The position numbers and the translations under genes were made by a program. From assembly GCA_900315975.1 (NCBI GenBank), contig ONBA01000021.1, positions 1 through 44,522 on the forward strand: a stretch of 44,522 nt of DNA, read 5' to 3'. Positions 1 through 8,980 of the stretch are shown piece after piece (within the stretch, counting starts at the first letter, position 1; every line of letters begins with the position of its first letter). Source of the DNA: an uncultured Ruminococcus sp. Its GTDB lineage: Bacteria; Bacillota_A; Clostridia; Oscillospirales; Ruminococcaceae. Under the pieces are notes generated by a model that saw only the letters and a list, made by a program, of their open reading frames with translations, searched no databases and had not been told where the DNA came from.

Positions 1-1
1 T

Positions 2-91
2 TGGCGCGGATTGAGAGATTTGAACTCTCGCGCCGGTTTCCCGACCTACTCCCTTAGCAGGGGAGCCCCTTCACCACTTGGGTAAATCCGC
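2..91 (-). tRNA. tRNA-Ser (anticodon GCT)
   Basis: Read on the minus strand the sequence folds as a class II tRNA. The 7-bp acceptor stem pairs positions 85-91 with 6-12, the loop CTGCTAA carries anticodon GCT, there is a long variable arm, the T-loop is TTCAAAT and the 3' CCA is encoded (2-4). It decodes AGC/AGU serine codons. It lies directly downstream of a second tRNA-Ser and probably shares its promoter. Confidence 0.96.
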
Positions 92-120
92 AAACCAGCG
101 CATAGCGCTGATAAAAAATA

Positions 121-209
121 TGGCGGAGAGGGTGGGATTCGAACCCACGTGACCGTTAAGTCAAACGGTTTTCAAGACCGCCTCGTTATGACCGCTTCGA
201 TACCTCTCC
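121..209 (-). tRNA. tRNA-Ser (anticodon TGA)
   Basis: On the minus strand a 7-bp acceptor stem (203-209 with 125-131) encloses an anticodon loop CTTGAAA (anticodon TGA), a long serine-type variable arm, a T-loop TTCGAAT and an encoded CCA (121-123). It decodes UCA-type serine codons. Together with the GCT gene it forms a two-gene tRNA-Ser unit. Confidence 0.96.
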
Positions 210-247
210 ATTTTTCTTTTAAATCACTTTCGTGATTCAGCTTTATT

Positions 248-276
248 ATTATATCATAGCAAGCACAGATTGTCAA
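248..276 (-). promoter_or_regulatory. promoter of the tRNA-Ser pair
   Basis: On the minus strand a perfect -35 TTGACA (271-276) and -10 TATAAT (248-253) are separated by 17 bp, about 40 bp before the tRNA-Ser(TGA) 5' end. This is a textbook strong housekeeping promoter, as expected for stable RNA genes. Confidence 0.85.
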
Positions 277-356
277 GCAAATTGGAATAATTTTATGATA
301 AAAAATCTTTCAACTTTTTTGTGCATTGTGCTGATAAACTTTTTTCTTCATAGGTA

Positions 357-385
357 TTTACAAATTAAAGCGAATATGATAAAAT
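357..385 (+). promoter_or_regulatory. probable plsY promoter
   Basis: TTTACA (357-362) and TAAAAT (380-385) are spaced by 17 bp, 40 bp upstream of the plsY start. This is a good match to a housekeeping sigma promoter, judged from sequence only. Confidence 0.6.
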
Positions 386-425
386 AATAACAGTCTTTTT
401 ATCGTATTCTGAAAAGGAGAATTAG

Positions 426-1058
426 ATGATTCATTTTTTGCTTGGCGCACTCATCGGTTACGGTTTCGGAAACATTAACCCTGCTTATATTATTTCCCGT
501 ATCAAAGGATTTGATATACGACAGCGCGGTTCAGGAAATGCCGGTGCTTCAAACGTTGCCCTGACTATCGGAAAGAAAGCGGCTGTTTTAACTGCACTGT
601 TTGACATTTTCAAGTCTGCTGCCGCTAACGTTATCGTTTATAAGCTTTTTCCGGAACTCCCCTGCTCGCATATTCTCGGTGGTGCATTTTGTATACTCGG
701 TCATATTTTCCCTGTTATTATGGGATTCCGCGGTGGAAAAGGACTTGCCTGCCTCGGTGGACTTCTTCTCACGTATGACCCTATGACTTTTGTTCTGCTA
801 CTTGTGCTTGAGGTTGGTATTGCACTCGCTCTCGACTATATTTGTATTATCCCCACGACAGGTTCACTGCTTATGACGACCATTTACGCGCTTTCGACCG
901 GTGACCCTATCGGCACGCTTCTGCTTGCTGTTATTGCGGTAGTGATAATGCTCAAGCATCAGGAAAACTTCAGACGTATAATGGCTCACACTGAGGCACA
1001 CATCAGTTTCCTTTGGAACAAGGATAGAGAAGCGATTCGCTTGCGTCGTAATTCATAA
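426..1058 (+). CDS. plsY: glycerol-3-phosphate acyltransferase PlsY
   Basis: This 210-residue inner-membrane enzyme transfers the acyl group of acyl-phosphate to glycerol-3-phosphate, the first step of phospholipid synthesis in bacteria using the PlsX/PlsY route. The family motifs are present: GSGNAGASN near residue 36, GHIF-x-GFRGGKG near residues 91-105, and several hydrophobic membrane segments. The length is usual for PlsY. The start ATG is preceded by AAAGGAGA at good spacing. It stands alone between a promoter and a strong terminator, so it is probably monocistronic. Confidence 0.95.
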   Translation: MIHFLLGALIGYGFGNINPAYIISRIKGFDIRQRGSGNAGASNVALTIGKKAAVLTALFDIFKSAAANVIVYKLFPELPCSHILGGAFCILGHIFPVIMGFRGGKGLACLGGLLLTYDPMTFVLLLVLEVGIALALDYICIIPTTGSLLMTTIYALSTGDPIGTLLLAVIAVVIMLKHQENFRRIMAHTEAHISFLWNKDREAIRLRRNS

Positions 1059-1061
1059 AAC

Positions 1062-1090
1062 AAACTCCGGACAGATGTCCGGAGTTTTTC
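1062..1090. terminator. bidirectional terminator between plsY and the GGDEF gene
   Basis: A 12-bp perfect inverted repeat (AAACTCCGGACA / TGTCCGGAGTTT) is followed by a T run on the plus strand and ends just before the stop codon of the convergent gene. It can serve both genes. Confidence 0.9.
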
Positions 1091-3010
1091 TTAATCATGA
1101 CGAAGATAACGTGAAGTTTTCTTCTTTTTCTTCTTTTCGTACATTATTTCATCAGCCTGAGTAATCAGTGAAAACAGCATCAGGTCAGATGTAACGTCTG
1201 AAACTATGGTACCAATACTTGCCGAAAGCTCATACGGCTTGTTTATGACCTGATTCGCCCTTTCGAGCTCGTGCTTGAAAGTGATATCAAGAAGCTGTAT
1301 ATCGTTCTCATTGTTGCTTGGGCCAAGAATTATAAACTCGTCTCCGCCGAACCGCGCACATATACGATTAGAGCCGCAGCAAGTCTTTATAACGTTTGCT
1401 AACCGCTGGAGCGCAAAGTCGCCTTCTTTATGTCCGTAGTTATCATTTATAAGCTTCAGTCCGTCCATGTCGATAAACGAAATAAGGACCTTTCTTTCCG
1501 ATGTCTTACAACTGTTAAAGATGTTATCTGCCGCACGTATAAAACCGTTTCTGTTGTAGATATTACAAAGCGGGTCGTTAACATACAGCTTATCGAGTTC
1601 AGTTATCATGCTGTTGAGATTAAGAAGCTTTCTGATATTCTCGATCGAGTGGCTGATGTTTATCATCATAGTGTGACACACCATACTCCTTAACGGGAAA
1701 TCGCTGTTGGTTATGATATAGTAACCGAGTGTAGCTTCGCGGAAATGGAGCGGAAGAAAATAGCTGACATTGCCGCCGCTTTCTTTCTTCATTGGATACA
1801 TATCCTTGCTCTTGAAGCTGTCTACAGAACTGATTTGTCCGTTATCAATAACGAGCGGCGCACTCATATACTCTGTATAGCCATCGATCTGAATGCTGTA
1901 TATCTCGTTCTGCTTCCAGCCGTCACGGAACGCTTCGTCCCAGTTGGAACACAGGCATATAGCAAACTGTTCACATTTTATATGCTTGATATACTTCGCA
2001 ATAGCTTCTATATTATCATCGAAATTATCAGTTTCGGCAAGGTCGGTAGTCATACTGTTCAGCATACTTATATCAGTATGGCAGTTATTCAGTAACTTGA
2101 AGACGTTCCGCTTATAATCGACGTTACTTTCAGCGTTTGGCTGTTTACAGCCACAGCTTTCCGAAAAGACCGGCACAGCTTCAAGGGTATAAGTCCTCTC
2201 TGCATTATTGCCGTTAATTATGTTTACCAGCACATCGCAAGCCTTATAACCGGCAGAATCGAGCGGTCGGTCAACTGATGTAAGCGCTGGATAGTGGTGA
2301 CGTGCATTGAAAGTATTATCAAATCCGGTCACTATCACATCATCGGGAACTTTATATCCCCTGTTTTCGAGTTCACCTATTGCCGCAAGTGCCATAGTGT
2401 CATTCGCGCAAATAATAGCGTCAGGGAGTTCGAGTCCGAAATCCATGAACGAATCGACCGCACGCTTTCCGTCAACTGAACGGAATTCGCCGAAATAGAC
2501 ACGTCTTATATCGACCGGCAGACGGTGTTCAGCCATGACATTGATAAAGGCATTGTACCTGTCCTCTGCTTCGGGATTTGCAAGCGGTCCGGAAATATAG
2601 TTTATCTTCTTGGCATGGTGAACTTCTATAACGTGTCGGACTATCTCCTTCATCGCCGACGAATTGTCGATTTTAATGTTGTGCATTTCGGGGTAGCCGT
2701 CATCATCAAGCACAACGATAGGAAGCTTTGAAAGCTTTGCATTTTTGATGATATTTTCCTTTTCAGCAGGGTCACTAATGGTATTGGTCAGGAGTATCAC
2801 ACCATCAAATTTATTATAATTAACAAGTTTATAAATATTATACTCGCCTATATCAAATTTACTGTTTAAAATAACTCCGCCAAATGCGGCAAAGCACGAT
2901 ATATTAGTGTTATTCTCTTTCGCACAGGAAATGACACCTTCAATTATACTGTTCTGGTACTCTTCATCTATACCTGCAACTACTACGGCAATTTCAATAG
3001 GTCTGTTCAA
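1091..3010 (-). CDS. LacI-type sugar-binding-like sensor fused to GGDEF diguanylate cyclase
   Basis: This 639-residue protein has three parts. Residues 1 to about 290 resemble the periplasmic-binding-like effector domain of LacI/GalR regulators (for example VIVTGFDNTFNAR). The LacI helix-turn-helix is absent, as are a signal peptide and membrane helices. A middle region of about 160 residues is unassigned. The C-terminal GGDEF domain (about 475-639) carries the intact ARFGGDEFIIL active site, so it should make cyclic-di-GMP from GTP. The RxxD product-inhibition motif expected five residues before GGDEF is missing (GSNR there). I infer a cytosolic enzyme whose cyclase activity responds to a small ligand. 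The start is a TTG preceded by AAGGTGAG at 5-nt spacing. Confidence 0.85.
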   Translation of the reverse strand: MNRPIEIAVVVAGIDEEYQNSIIEGVISCAKENNTNISCFAAFGGVILNSKFDIGEYNIYKLVNYNKFDGVILLTNTISDPAEKENIIKNAKLSKLPIVVLDDDGYPEMHNIKIDNSSAMKEIVRHVIEVHHAKKINYISGPLANPEAEDRYNAFINVMAEHRLPVDIRRVYFGEFRSVDGKRAVDSFMDFGLELPDAIICANDTMALAAIGELENRGYKVPDDVIVTGFDNTFNARHHYPALTSVDRPLDSAGYKACDVLVNIINGNNAERTYTLEAVPVFSESCGCKQPNAESNVDYKRNVFKLLNNCHTDISMLNSMTTDLAETDNFDDNIEAIAKYIKHIKCEQFAICLCSNWDEAFRDGWKQNEIYSIQIDGYTEYMSAPLVIDNGQISSVDSFKSKDMYPMKKESGGNVSYFLPLHFREATLGYYIITNSDFPLRSMVCHTMMINISHSIENIRKLLNLNSMITELDKLYVNDPLCNIYNRNGFIRAADNIFNSCKTSERKVLISFIDMDGLKLINDNYGHKEGDFALQRLANVIKTCCGSNRICARFGGDEFIILGPSNNENDIQLLDITFKHELERANQVINKPYELSASIGTIVSDVTSDLMLFSLITQADEIMYEKKKKKKTSRYLRHD

Positions 3011-3080
3011 TAATGCTCACCTTCTGTCAAAATGGTCTGCGGTTTAGAAATGCCGTAACATTTACGACACATTTTTTAAT

Positions 3081-3109
3081 ATTATACTACAGATACGCGA
3101 TATTGTCAA
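3081..3109 (-). promoter_or_regulatory. promoter of the LacI-GGDEF gene
   Basis: The minus strand shows a perfect TTGACA (3104-3109) and TATAAT (3081-3086) with a 17-bp spacer, about 70 bp upstream of the TTG start. Confidence 0.85.
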
Positions 3110-3219
3110 TACTTATATCCTATATTATTTAGATATGGTCGATACTGTTTGTCTAAAATGCTGATTGATATAATATTAAAACGTTATATTAATGTCTGCC
3201 CGACAATTAATTATCAAGC

Positions 3220-3248
3220 TTGATTTTTTTATGATAATAATGTATAAT
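3220..3248 (+). promoter_or_regulatory. promoter of the guanylate-kinase-like / two-component operon
   Basis: TTGATT (3220-3225) and TATAAT (3243-3248) are spaced by 17 bp, 45 bp upstream of the first gene. The three following genes are close together or overlap, so this probably drives all three. Confidence 0.75.
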
Positions 3249-3293
3249 ATTAGGAAGTAAGATATGTCATTTTAAACGGAAGGATAGTCCGCT

Positions 3294-3875
3294 ATGAATA
3301 AGATATTCTGCATTATGGGAAAGAGTTCATCAGGAAAGGACAGCGTTTATAAGTCAGTCCTAAAAATGCTTCCCCTTGAACCGCTTGTTATATATACGAC
3401 CCGCCCGATGCGTGAACACGAAACAGACGGCAAAGAGTACCACTTCACTGACAACGAGGGATTCCTGCGTATGAAGTCGGAGGGAAAGGTCATTGAAAGC
3501 CGTACCTACCACACGGTACACGGCGACTGGACCTATTTCACGTCAGGTGAATCAATCGACCTCGATTCCCACAGCTACGCTATAATCGGTACTCCGCAGT
3601 CGTTTGTGCCTATACGCGAACATTACGGCATCGACAGAGTGATACCTGTTTACATCGAGGTCGAGGACGGTGAACGCCTCTCCCGCGCTCTCGCAAGGGA
3701 AAAGCAGGAGGAGTCGCCGAAATACGCTGAAATGTGCAGACGCTTTTTAGCCGACTGCGAGGACTTCTCCGACGATAAACTCGATAAAGCCGGTATAACT
3801 AAGCGATTCAGCAACAACGGCTCATTCGATGAGTGTGTAAACGCTGTAGCCGGATACATAAAAAGTCTTCTCTGA
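3294..3875 (+). CDS. guanylate-kinase-like P-loop protein
   Basis: This 193-residue protein has a P-loop near its N-terminus (GKSSSGKD, residues 9-16), followed by YTTRPMREHETDGKEYHF, the GMP-binding signature of guanylate kinases. It would phosphorylate GMP or a related nucleotide in the cytosol. The residue after the P-loop lysine is Asp rather than Ser/Thr, and the gene is the first of an operon with a two-component system rather than sitting in a typical gmk-rpoZ context. I read it as a kinase homologue, possibly a paralogue with another substrate or a regulatory role. It has a good AAGGA ribosome binding site. Confidence 0.7.
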   Translation: MNKIFCIMGKSSSGKDSVYKSVLKMLPLEPLVIYTTRPMREHETDGKEYHFTDNEGFLRMKSEGKVIESRTYHTVHGDWTYFTSGESIDLDSHSYAIIGTPQSFVPIREHYGIDRVIPVYIEVEDGERLSRALAREKQEESPKYAEMCRRFLADCEDFSDDKLDKAGITKRFSNNGSFDECVNAVAGYIKSLL

Positions 3876-3905
3876 CACATCAATCACACGGAAAGGAGCT
3901 TTGCT

Positions 3906-4985
3906 GTGACACCGCGATTGCTCGATAAACTGGCAATTATTCTTCTATGTTCCGTCGGATTCGCACTCTCCGACAACCTCGCTGTACCTGTTATCGGACT
4001 GCTCTGCCTGCTCTCAGTTTCGTCGCTCAATCAGCTCCTCGCCGGCAGAAAGTTCTCATTTATCCCACTGCTTGCCTATTCCTGCTCCTGTGTCTTTGTT
4101 CCTCAGCTTTTCTGCGGTTTGCCGCTTATCCTTTACGATTCGCTCCGCGAGAAAAAATGGTGGTCAGCTCTTCCGTTTGCCGGTGTTTTGCTGAACCTCA
4201 GTGACCTGAAACCGATTCAGCTCATCTGCACCTTTTCTTTCGCGTTCACCGCATATGTGATTTATCAGCGCATTAGTACACTCGAAAACAATGTCGAACA
4301 CCTCCGCTCTATGCGTGACGATGTTACCGAAGCAAACCTTCAGCTCGGCGACCGCAACAGACAACTCGCCGAAGCACAGGATAACGAGGTTCGCCTTGCA
4401 ACTCTCCGTGAACGTAACCGTATCGCCCGGGAGATACACGACAATGTCGGTCATATGCTCACACGTTCACTTTTGCAGTCTGGTGCGCTGATAGTTATCA
4501 ATAAGGACGAACAGCTCCGCGAGCCGCTTGAAAGTCTGCGTTCAACCCTTGATTCAGCTATGACAAGTATACGGCAGAGTGTACACGACCTGCATGACGA
4601 TTCGGTAGACCTCAGAAAAATCATCGAGGACAGTATAAAACCGGTACAGGAGAGGTTCACTGTCAGATTCGATTATGATATGCAGGACGATGTCCCCGCT
4701 AAAATCAAGCTTTGCATCGCCGGTATCGTCAAGGAAGCACTGTCAAATGCCGTCAGGCACTCAAACGGCGACAGGATAATGATTTCAGTCCGCGAGCACC
4801 CTGCGTTCTATCAGCTTTGCATCGAGGACAACGGAAGTTCCGAAAGCATCAGCGAGACCGGTATAGGTCTTGAAAATATGCGTGAACGTGCGGAAAATGC
4901 AGGCGGAACTATCTCGTTCACTCCGTCAGCAGACGGATTCCGCATATTCTCTTCAATTCCCAAAAACAAGGAGAACAGACAATGA
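3906..4985 (+). CDS. sensor histidine kinase, NarL/DesK type
   Basis: This 359-residue membrane kinase has about four hydrophobic segments (residues 7-120), then a short coiled-coil (125-165) and a HisKA_3 dimerisation domain with the phosphoacceptor motif REIHDNVGH (His178). The ATPase domain shows the N-box KEALSNAVRHS and the G-box GIGLENM. There is no large extracellular domain, so it probably senses a membrane-related signal as DesK/LiaS-type kinases do. The start is GTG with AAAGGAGC 5 nt upstream. It overlaps the response regulator by 4 nt (ATGA), implying translational coupling. Confidence 0.92.
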   Translation: MTPRLLDKLAIILLCSVGFALSDNLAVPVIGLLCLLSVSSLNQLLAGRKFSFIPLLAYSCSCVFVPQLFCGLPLILYDSLREKKWWSALPFAGVLLNLSDLKPIQLICTFSFAFTAYVIYQRISTLENNVEHLRSMRDDVTEANLQLGDRNRQLAEAQDNEVRLATLRERNRIAREIHDNVGHMLTRSLLQSGALIVINKDEQLREPLESLRSTLDSAMTSIRQSVHDLHDDSVDLRKIIEDSIKPVQERFTVRFDYDMQDDVPAKIKLCIAGIVKEALSNAVRHSNGDRIMISVREHPAFYQLCIEDNGSSESISETGIGLENMRERAENAGGTISFTPSADGFRIFSSIPKNKENRQ

Positions 4986-5608
4986 ACATCGTAGTTATCG
5001 ACGACGATAAGCTCGTCGCCCTTTCTCTTAAAACTATACTCGAAAGCTCCGGCAAGATAAACGTTACCGCAATGGGTTCAAGCGGCGATGAGGCTATCAG
5101 TCTCTACCGTGAACACCGCCCCGACGTAATGCTGATGGATATACGTATGGAAGGCATGACCGGTATCGAGGCAGGCGAGATTATCCTCGCCGGTGAACCA
5201 ACTGCAAAAATCCTCTACCTTACGACGTTTGCGGACGATGAGTACATTATCAAAGCGCTGAACATGGGTGCTAAGGGGTATATACTCAAACAGGACTTCG
5301 AGTGCATTGCTCCGGCACTTGAAGCTGTCGCAGGCGGGCAGAGTGTATTCGGTGAAAAAATCATAACCAAGCTCCCCGAACTCATGAAGCCGCGTGACAA
5401 ATTCGACTTTGCCGCCCACGGTATCAACGATAAGGAGCGCGAAATCATGGAACTCGTTGCAGAGGGTCTAAGCAATAAAGAAATTGCCGCAAAGCTTTTT
5501 CTCGGTGACGGAACTGTGCGCAATTATATCAGTACGCTCCTCGAAAAGCTGTCACTGCGCGACCGTACACAGCTCGCCGTTTACTATTACACGGAAGTCA
5601 AAGCATAA
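4982..5608 (+). CDS. response regulator, NarL/LuxR family
   Basis: This 208-residue regulator has an N-terminal receiver domain with acidic residues D7-D9, phosphorylation site D53 (LMDIRM) and the conserved lysine in KGYILKQD. The C-terminal LuxR-type helix-turn-helix (about 140-205) contains EREIMELVAEGLSNKEIA. It is the partner of the overlapping kinase gene. The next operon, convergent with it, encodes an ABC-2 exporter, a common target for such systems. An inverted repeat upstream of that operon is a candidate binding site. Confidence 0.93.
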   Translation: MNIVVIDDDKLVALSLKTILESSGKINVTAMGSSGDEAISLYREHRPDVMLMDIRMEGMTGIEAGEIILAGEPTAKILYLTTFADDEYIIKALNMGAKGYILKQDFECIAPALEAVAGGQSVFGEKIITKLPELMKPRDKFDFAAHGINDKEREIMELVAEGLSNKEIAAKLFLGDGTVRNYISTLLEKLSLRDRTQLAVYYYTEVKA

Positions 5609-5612
5609 CAAT

Positions 5613-5684
5613 AATGCCGGCACTATTACAGAATATCTACTCATCAAAGGACTGAGTTTCTGTAATAGTACCGGCATTTTTTGC
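5613..5684 (+). terminator. terminator after the two-component operon
   Basis: A long, nearly perfect inverted repeat (5613-5632 with 5659-5678, one mismatch region) with a 26-nt loop is followed by TTTTTTG. It lies between two convergent operons. Confidence 0.8.
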
Positions 5685-5696
5685 GCGGTATCTGAT

Positions 5697-6878
5697 TTAG
5701 TGTTCGGTCTCTAATTTAGGTGAGGCGAGCTTTATAGATGCTGAGCTGTATTTTACACGGTGAACGACAAGTGCCGCAAGAAGCAGAGTTACTGCAAATC
5801 CTGCTTCGATTATCAGACACTGTGCCAACTCTCCGCCCTCGTATGTTTCTGCTCCCGATAACATATTATTTGCCTTGACGTACCAGTATGCCGGAAGAAA
5901 ACGTGAAACAGCAAGTACCTTTTCAGAGAGCAGGTCCTGTGGGATAAATACTCCGCACATGAAGCACATACCAAGTCCCAGCACCTGATTGAGTATCTTC
6001 ACTATCATATCTGTAGGTCCGAACTCACAGATAAGAAGTGCGAGTGCACCGGTAACGGCTGTGAATATAAATGAGTTGAGTACCGCATACCATATCTTAC
6101 CGGTAAATCCCCCCCCATTTAGTACAGCTGCTACTGCCATGAATAGTAGCCATACCCCAAAAACAAATATCAGACTTCCTGCAATCACCTGCATCGAATA
6201 TGACGATGAACTAAGGCATGAGCAGTTTGTTCTGTAGCGGAGTTCCTTTTTGCCCATTGTGAGTATTACCGGACAAAGCGCAGATATAACAACCGATATC
6301 ACTATATAGACAAAGTAATTGAAATATGACGATATACCTGTAGGGAAGTCCTCACTTCCGCCAAACTTCACTATATCCGTTTCAACCTTCTGCGACACAG
6401 CTTCTTCCGCAAGCTGAACAGCTTCCGAAATGTCGCTTCCTGCGGCAATATACGCTCTTACCGAGCTTACATAGCTGTCGAGAGTCTGTTCCATAAGCAC
6501 TGCCGAATATGACGTGTGCATATGGTACGTCGAAAACATTCCCTCTGTTTTGCCGGAAGAAAGCATATCAGAATAGCCGTCGTTTATTATCAGCACGTAT
6601 TCGACTGTATCAAAGTAAAGCTGCTGCATTATCTCGTCGCGGTCATCTGACATCTCAACCAGTTTATGCTTTCTGCCGATGAATTCCTTCAATGCTTCAC
6701 TTTCAGGGGTATTGTCCTCGTCGAAAACAGTGACGTTCATCTTCGTGTCCCTGAACGTTTTATCAGTTTCAGCATTTTTCGTCATCGCTATCGAAACCGC
6801 CACGAATACTACAAAGTAAATTATCGCAGTAGGGATATTCTTCTTCAGCACCTTCATAAAAAGCTTAAAGACTTGCAT
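5697..6878 (-). CDS. ABC-2 type exporter permease (second subunit)
   Basis: This 393-residue membrane protein has one N-terminal helix, a large extracytoplasmic domain (about 40-190) and a cluster of five or six helices at the C-terminus. That is the layout of ABC_membrane_3 / YhgE-like permeases. The start at 6878 has AGGAGGAAGAA ideally placed; a longer in-frame start lacks this support. It overlaps the upstream permease gene by 14 nt. With that gene and the ATPase it forms a three-subunit exporter of unknown substrate (candidates include antimicrobial peptides, lipids or other amphiphiles). Confidence 0.85.
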   Translation of the reverse strand: MQVFKLFMKVLKKNIPTAIIYFVVFVAVSIAMTKNAETDKTFRDTKMNVTVFDEDNTPESEALKEFIGRKHKLVEMSDDRDEIMQQLYFDTVEYVLIINDGYSDMLSSGKTEGMFSTYHMHTSYSAVLMEQTLDSYVSSVRAYIAAGSDISEAVQLAEEAVSQKVETDIVKFGGSEDFPTGISSYFNYFVYIVISVVISALCPVILTMGKKELRYRTNCSCLSSSSYSMQVIAGSLIFVFGVWLLFMAVAAVLNGGGFTGKIWYAVLNSFIFTAVTGALALLICEFGPTDMIVKILNQVLGLGMCFMCGVFIPQDLLSEKVLAVSRFLPAYWYVKANNMLSGAETYEGGELAQCLIIEAGFAVTLLLAALVVHRVKYSSASIKLASPKLETEH

Positions 6879-7995
6879 ATTTCTTCCTCCTTGTGAGAAT
6901 AAATCCGCCAAGACTGAATACTGCCGTTATTATAAGCATTGTCACCATCTTGCCTGTAAACACACTGTAATCACTGTAAAGATTGAGTGCGGATATCGCG
7001 TCTGTAACTACTGCCGCAGGGTTGATATTATTTAACCACGGCAGTTTTGCCGCAAGCAGCGGCTTCATATTAGCAGCCATAAGTCCGCTCATGAAGCAGA
7101 GTGCCATACTCACAGCCATGAGTATACCCGATTTTACCTTCACACTCATTGAACCCGCTGAACCTATGCAGAAGCCTATGGAAACTCCCATGATACCGCC
7201 AAGAATTGACGCTGCATACACAAGCGGGAGTCTGCTTCCGAAGTCAACTTTAAGTACGAATGCCACAAATGTGACACATATAAGCATACAAACAGACTGA
7301 ACTATGAAACTGCCGAGAAGTGTCGCAAGCATACTTATAGACTTAGGTGTGGGAGAACAGTTTCTTCTCGCACCAAGCGACGACAGATTTGCCGCATTGC
7401 CGATAGAGATATGCAGTCCGGTCTGTGAACCGTACAGCGCAACCATTGCAATAAGATTGAAATAGTACTGGATATAGGGGTCGGTATTTCCGTTTGTAAG
7501 GGGGATTTCGGCAGTTGAAGCAACTTCGCCTGAAAGCGATTCTACAACGCTCTGAACCTTTGTCGGGTCATTTGCAAGTGTGTCGGTGATTATCTTTTCA
7601 CGTATCTTGTACTGTTCAAGGAATGTTTTGAGTACCGACTGTTTAAGTCCGTCGTCTGAAACCGTAAGCTCTATTTCTTCACCGCTGTAAATGATACCAA
7701 TAACTTTGCTGTCTCTGAGTTTTTTCAGTGCATCATCTTCGCTCAGATATTCAGGTATGATAAGGGGTTCGTCCGCATCTGATACAGTCTTGATAACCTC
7801 ATCAAACACCTTATTCCCGCCATTTCCGACTATTGCAACAGGTATGGGGTCTATGGCAGTATCCTTCTCATAGAGTCCGTCGAATCCCATTTTGAAAACA
7901 CTTCCGAGAAATATCGGGAATATCATCAGCCATATCACAAGGTCTTTGACCCTGAGTGAACTTTTTATCTCATATATAAAATTGTGCCAGAACAT
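6865..7995 (-). CDS. ABC-2 type exporter permease (first subunit)
   Basis: This 376-residue permease has the same organisation as its neighbour: an N-terminal helix (about 20-38), a large external domain (40-190) and several C-terminal helices. The two are probably diverged paralogues forming a heterodimeric channel. The gene starts 2 nt after the ATPase gene stop, with its own GGAGGAAT ribosome binding site. No motif reveals the substrate. Confidence 0.85.
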   Translation of the reverse strand: MFWHNFIYEIKSSLRVKDLVIWLMIFPIFLGSVFKMGFDGLYEKDTAIDPIPVAIVGNGGNKVFDEVIKTVSDADEPLIIPEYLSEDDALKKLRDSKVIGIIYSGEEIELTVSDDGLKQSVLKTFLEQYKIREKIITDTLANDPTKVQSVVESLSGEVASTAEIPLTNGNTDPYIQYYFNLIAMVALYGSQTGLHISIGNAANLSSLGARRNCSPTPKSISMLATLLGSFIVQSVCMLICVTFVAFVLKVDFGSRLPLVYAASILGGIMGVSIGFCIGSAGSMSVKVKSGILMAVSMALCFMSGLMAANMKPLLAAKLPWLNNINPAAVVTDAISALNLYSDYSVFTGKMVTMLIITAVFSLGGFILTRRKKYASL

Positions 7996-7997
7996 TC

Positions 7998-8948
7998 TTA
8001 TTCCTCCTTGTCCCTGAGTGCTTTTCCTGTTATCTCAAGGAATACGTCGTTGAGTGTGGGAAGTTCGGAGTAAACTCTTCCAAAGCTTATCTCGTGATTC
8101 TGCATCACACTCAGTGCACGAATGAGATTGTGCTTTCCGCCTGAACAGTATACAACAAGTCTGCCTTCGTCGTATCTTACTTCGTATACGTGCGGCAAAG
8201 CTTTGATTTCAGCAATAACATCATCGCCGAGTCCGAGTACCTCAATAGTTATAGTCTCTGTATTCTTTATCATGCGCTTTAGCTCGTCTTTTGTACCTTC
8301 CGCGATTTTTCTGCCCTTGTCCATGATAGCGATACGTGTACATATCTGCTCGACTTCTTCCATATAGTGAGAAGTGTAGATAACCGTCGCACCGTCTCTG
8401 TTGAGTGCCTGTATACCTTCAAGTATACGGTTACGGCTCTGCGGGTCAACAGCTACAGTAGGTTCATCGAGAATTATGAGCTTCGGCTTGTGGGCTATAC
8501 CGCACGCGATATTGAGACGGCGGAGAAGTCCGCCCGAAAGCTTCTTAGGGTAGAATTTCAGGAACTCGCCAAGTCCGACAAATTCTATCACCTCATCAAC
8601 GTACTTTTTACGTGTTGCTTTATCAGTGATATAGAGTCCGCAGAAATAGTCGATGTTCTCATAGACTGTCAGTTCGTCAAATACCGCGACATTCTGCATT
8701 ATTACTCCGATGTCCTTCTTGATATCATAGCTGACAGGAGTCATCTCCCTGCCGAATATTTCTATACTTCCCTTGTCAAACGAGAGAAGCGACAGCAGAC
8801 AGTTTATAGTCGTTGTCTTACCTGAGCCGTTAGGTCCGAGAAGACCGAATACTTCGCCTTCCTTTATGTCGAGACTGAAATGGTCGAGAGCGAGAACTTC
8901 GCCGTATCTCTTTACAAGATTGTCTATTTTTACAACTGTTTTTTCCAT
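7998..8948 (-). CDS. ABC transporter ATP-binding protein
   Basis: This 316-residue cytosolic ATPase has Walker A GPNGSGKTTT (about 38-47), the Q-loop, signature LSGGLLRRL, Walker B LIILDEP and the switch histidine in YTSHYMEE. The signature carries Leu where LSGGQ is usual, a variation also seen in other DrrA-like ATPases. A C-terminal extension of about 80 residues is typical for ATPases of ABC-2 exporters. It is the first gene of the exporter operon, with AGGAGGTATTT before ATG. Confidence 0.93.
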   Translation of the reverse strand: MEKTVVKIDNLVKRYGEVLALDHFSLDIKEGEVFGLLGPNGSGKTTTINCLLSLLSFDKGSIEIFGREMTPVSYDIKKDIGVIMQNVAVFDELTVYENIDYFCGLYITDKATRKKYVDEVIEFVGLGEFLKFYPKKLSGGLLRRLNIACGIAHKPKLIILDEPTVAVDPQSRNRILEGIQALNRDGATVIYTSHYMEEVEQICTRIAIMDKGRKIAEGTKDELKRMIKNTETITIEVLGLGDDVIAEIKALPHVYEVRYDEGRLVVYCSGGKHNLIRALSVMQNHEISFGRVYSELPTLNDVFLEITGKALRDKEE

Positions 8949-8980
8949 AGTAAATACCTCCTGTGTTGTTCACTGTAATT

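Noticed and set aside
3294..3875. Calling this gene the housekeeping guanylate kinase gmk
   Set aside because: The P-loop ends GKD instead of GKS/GKT and the operon context is a two-component system, so a paralogue is as likely as the essential enzyme.
5697..8948. Antibiotic resistance efflux assignment for the ABC-2 exporter
   Set aside because: The family is too broad; nothing in the sequence identifies a drug substrate.
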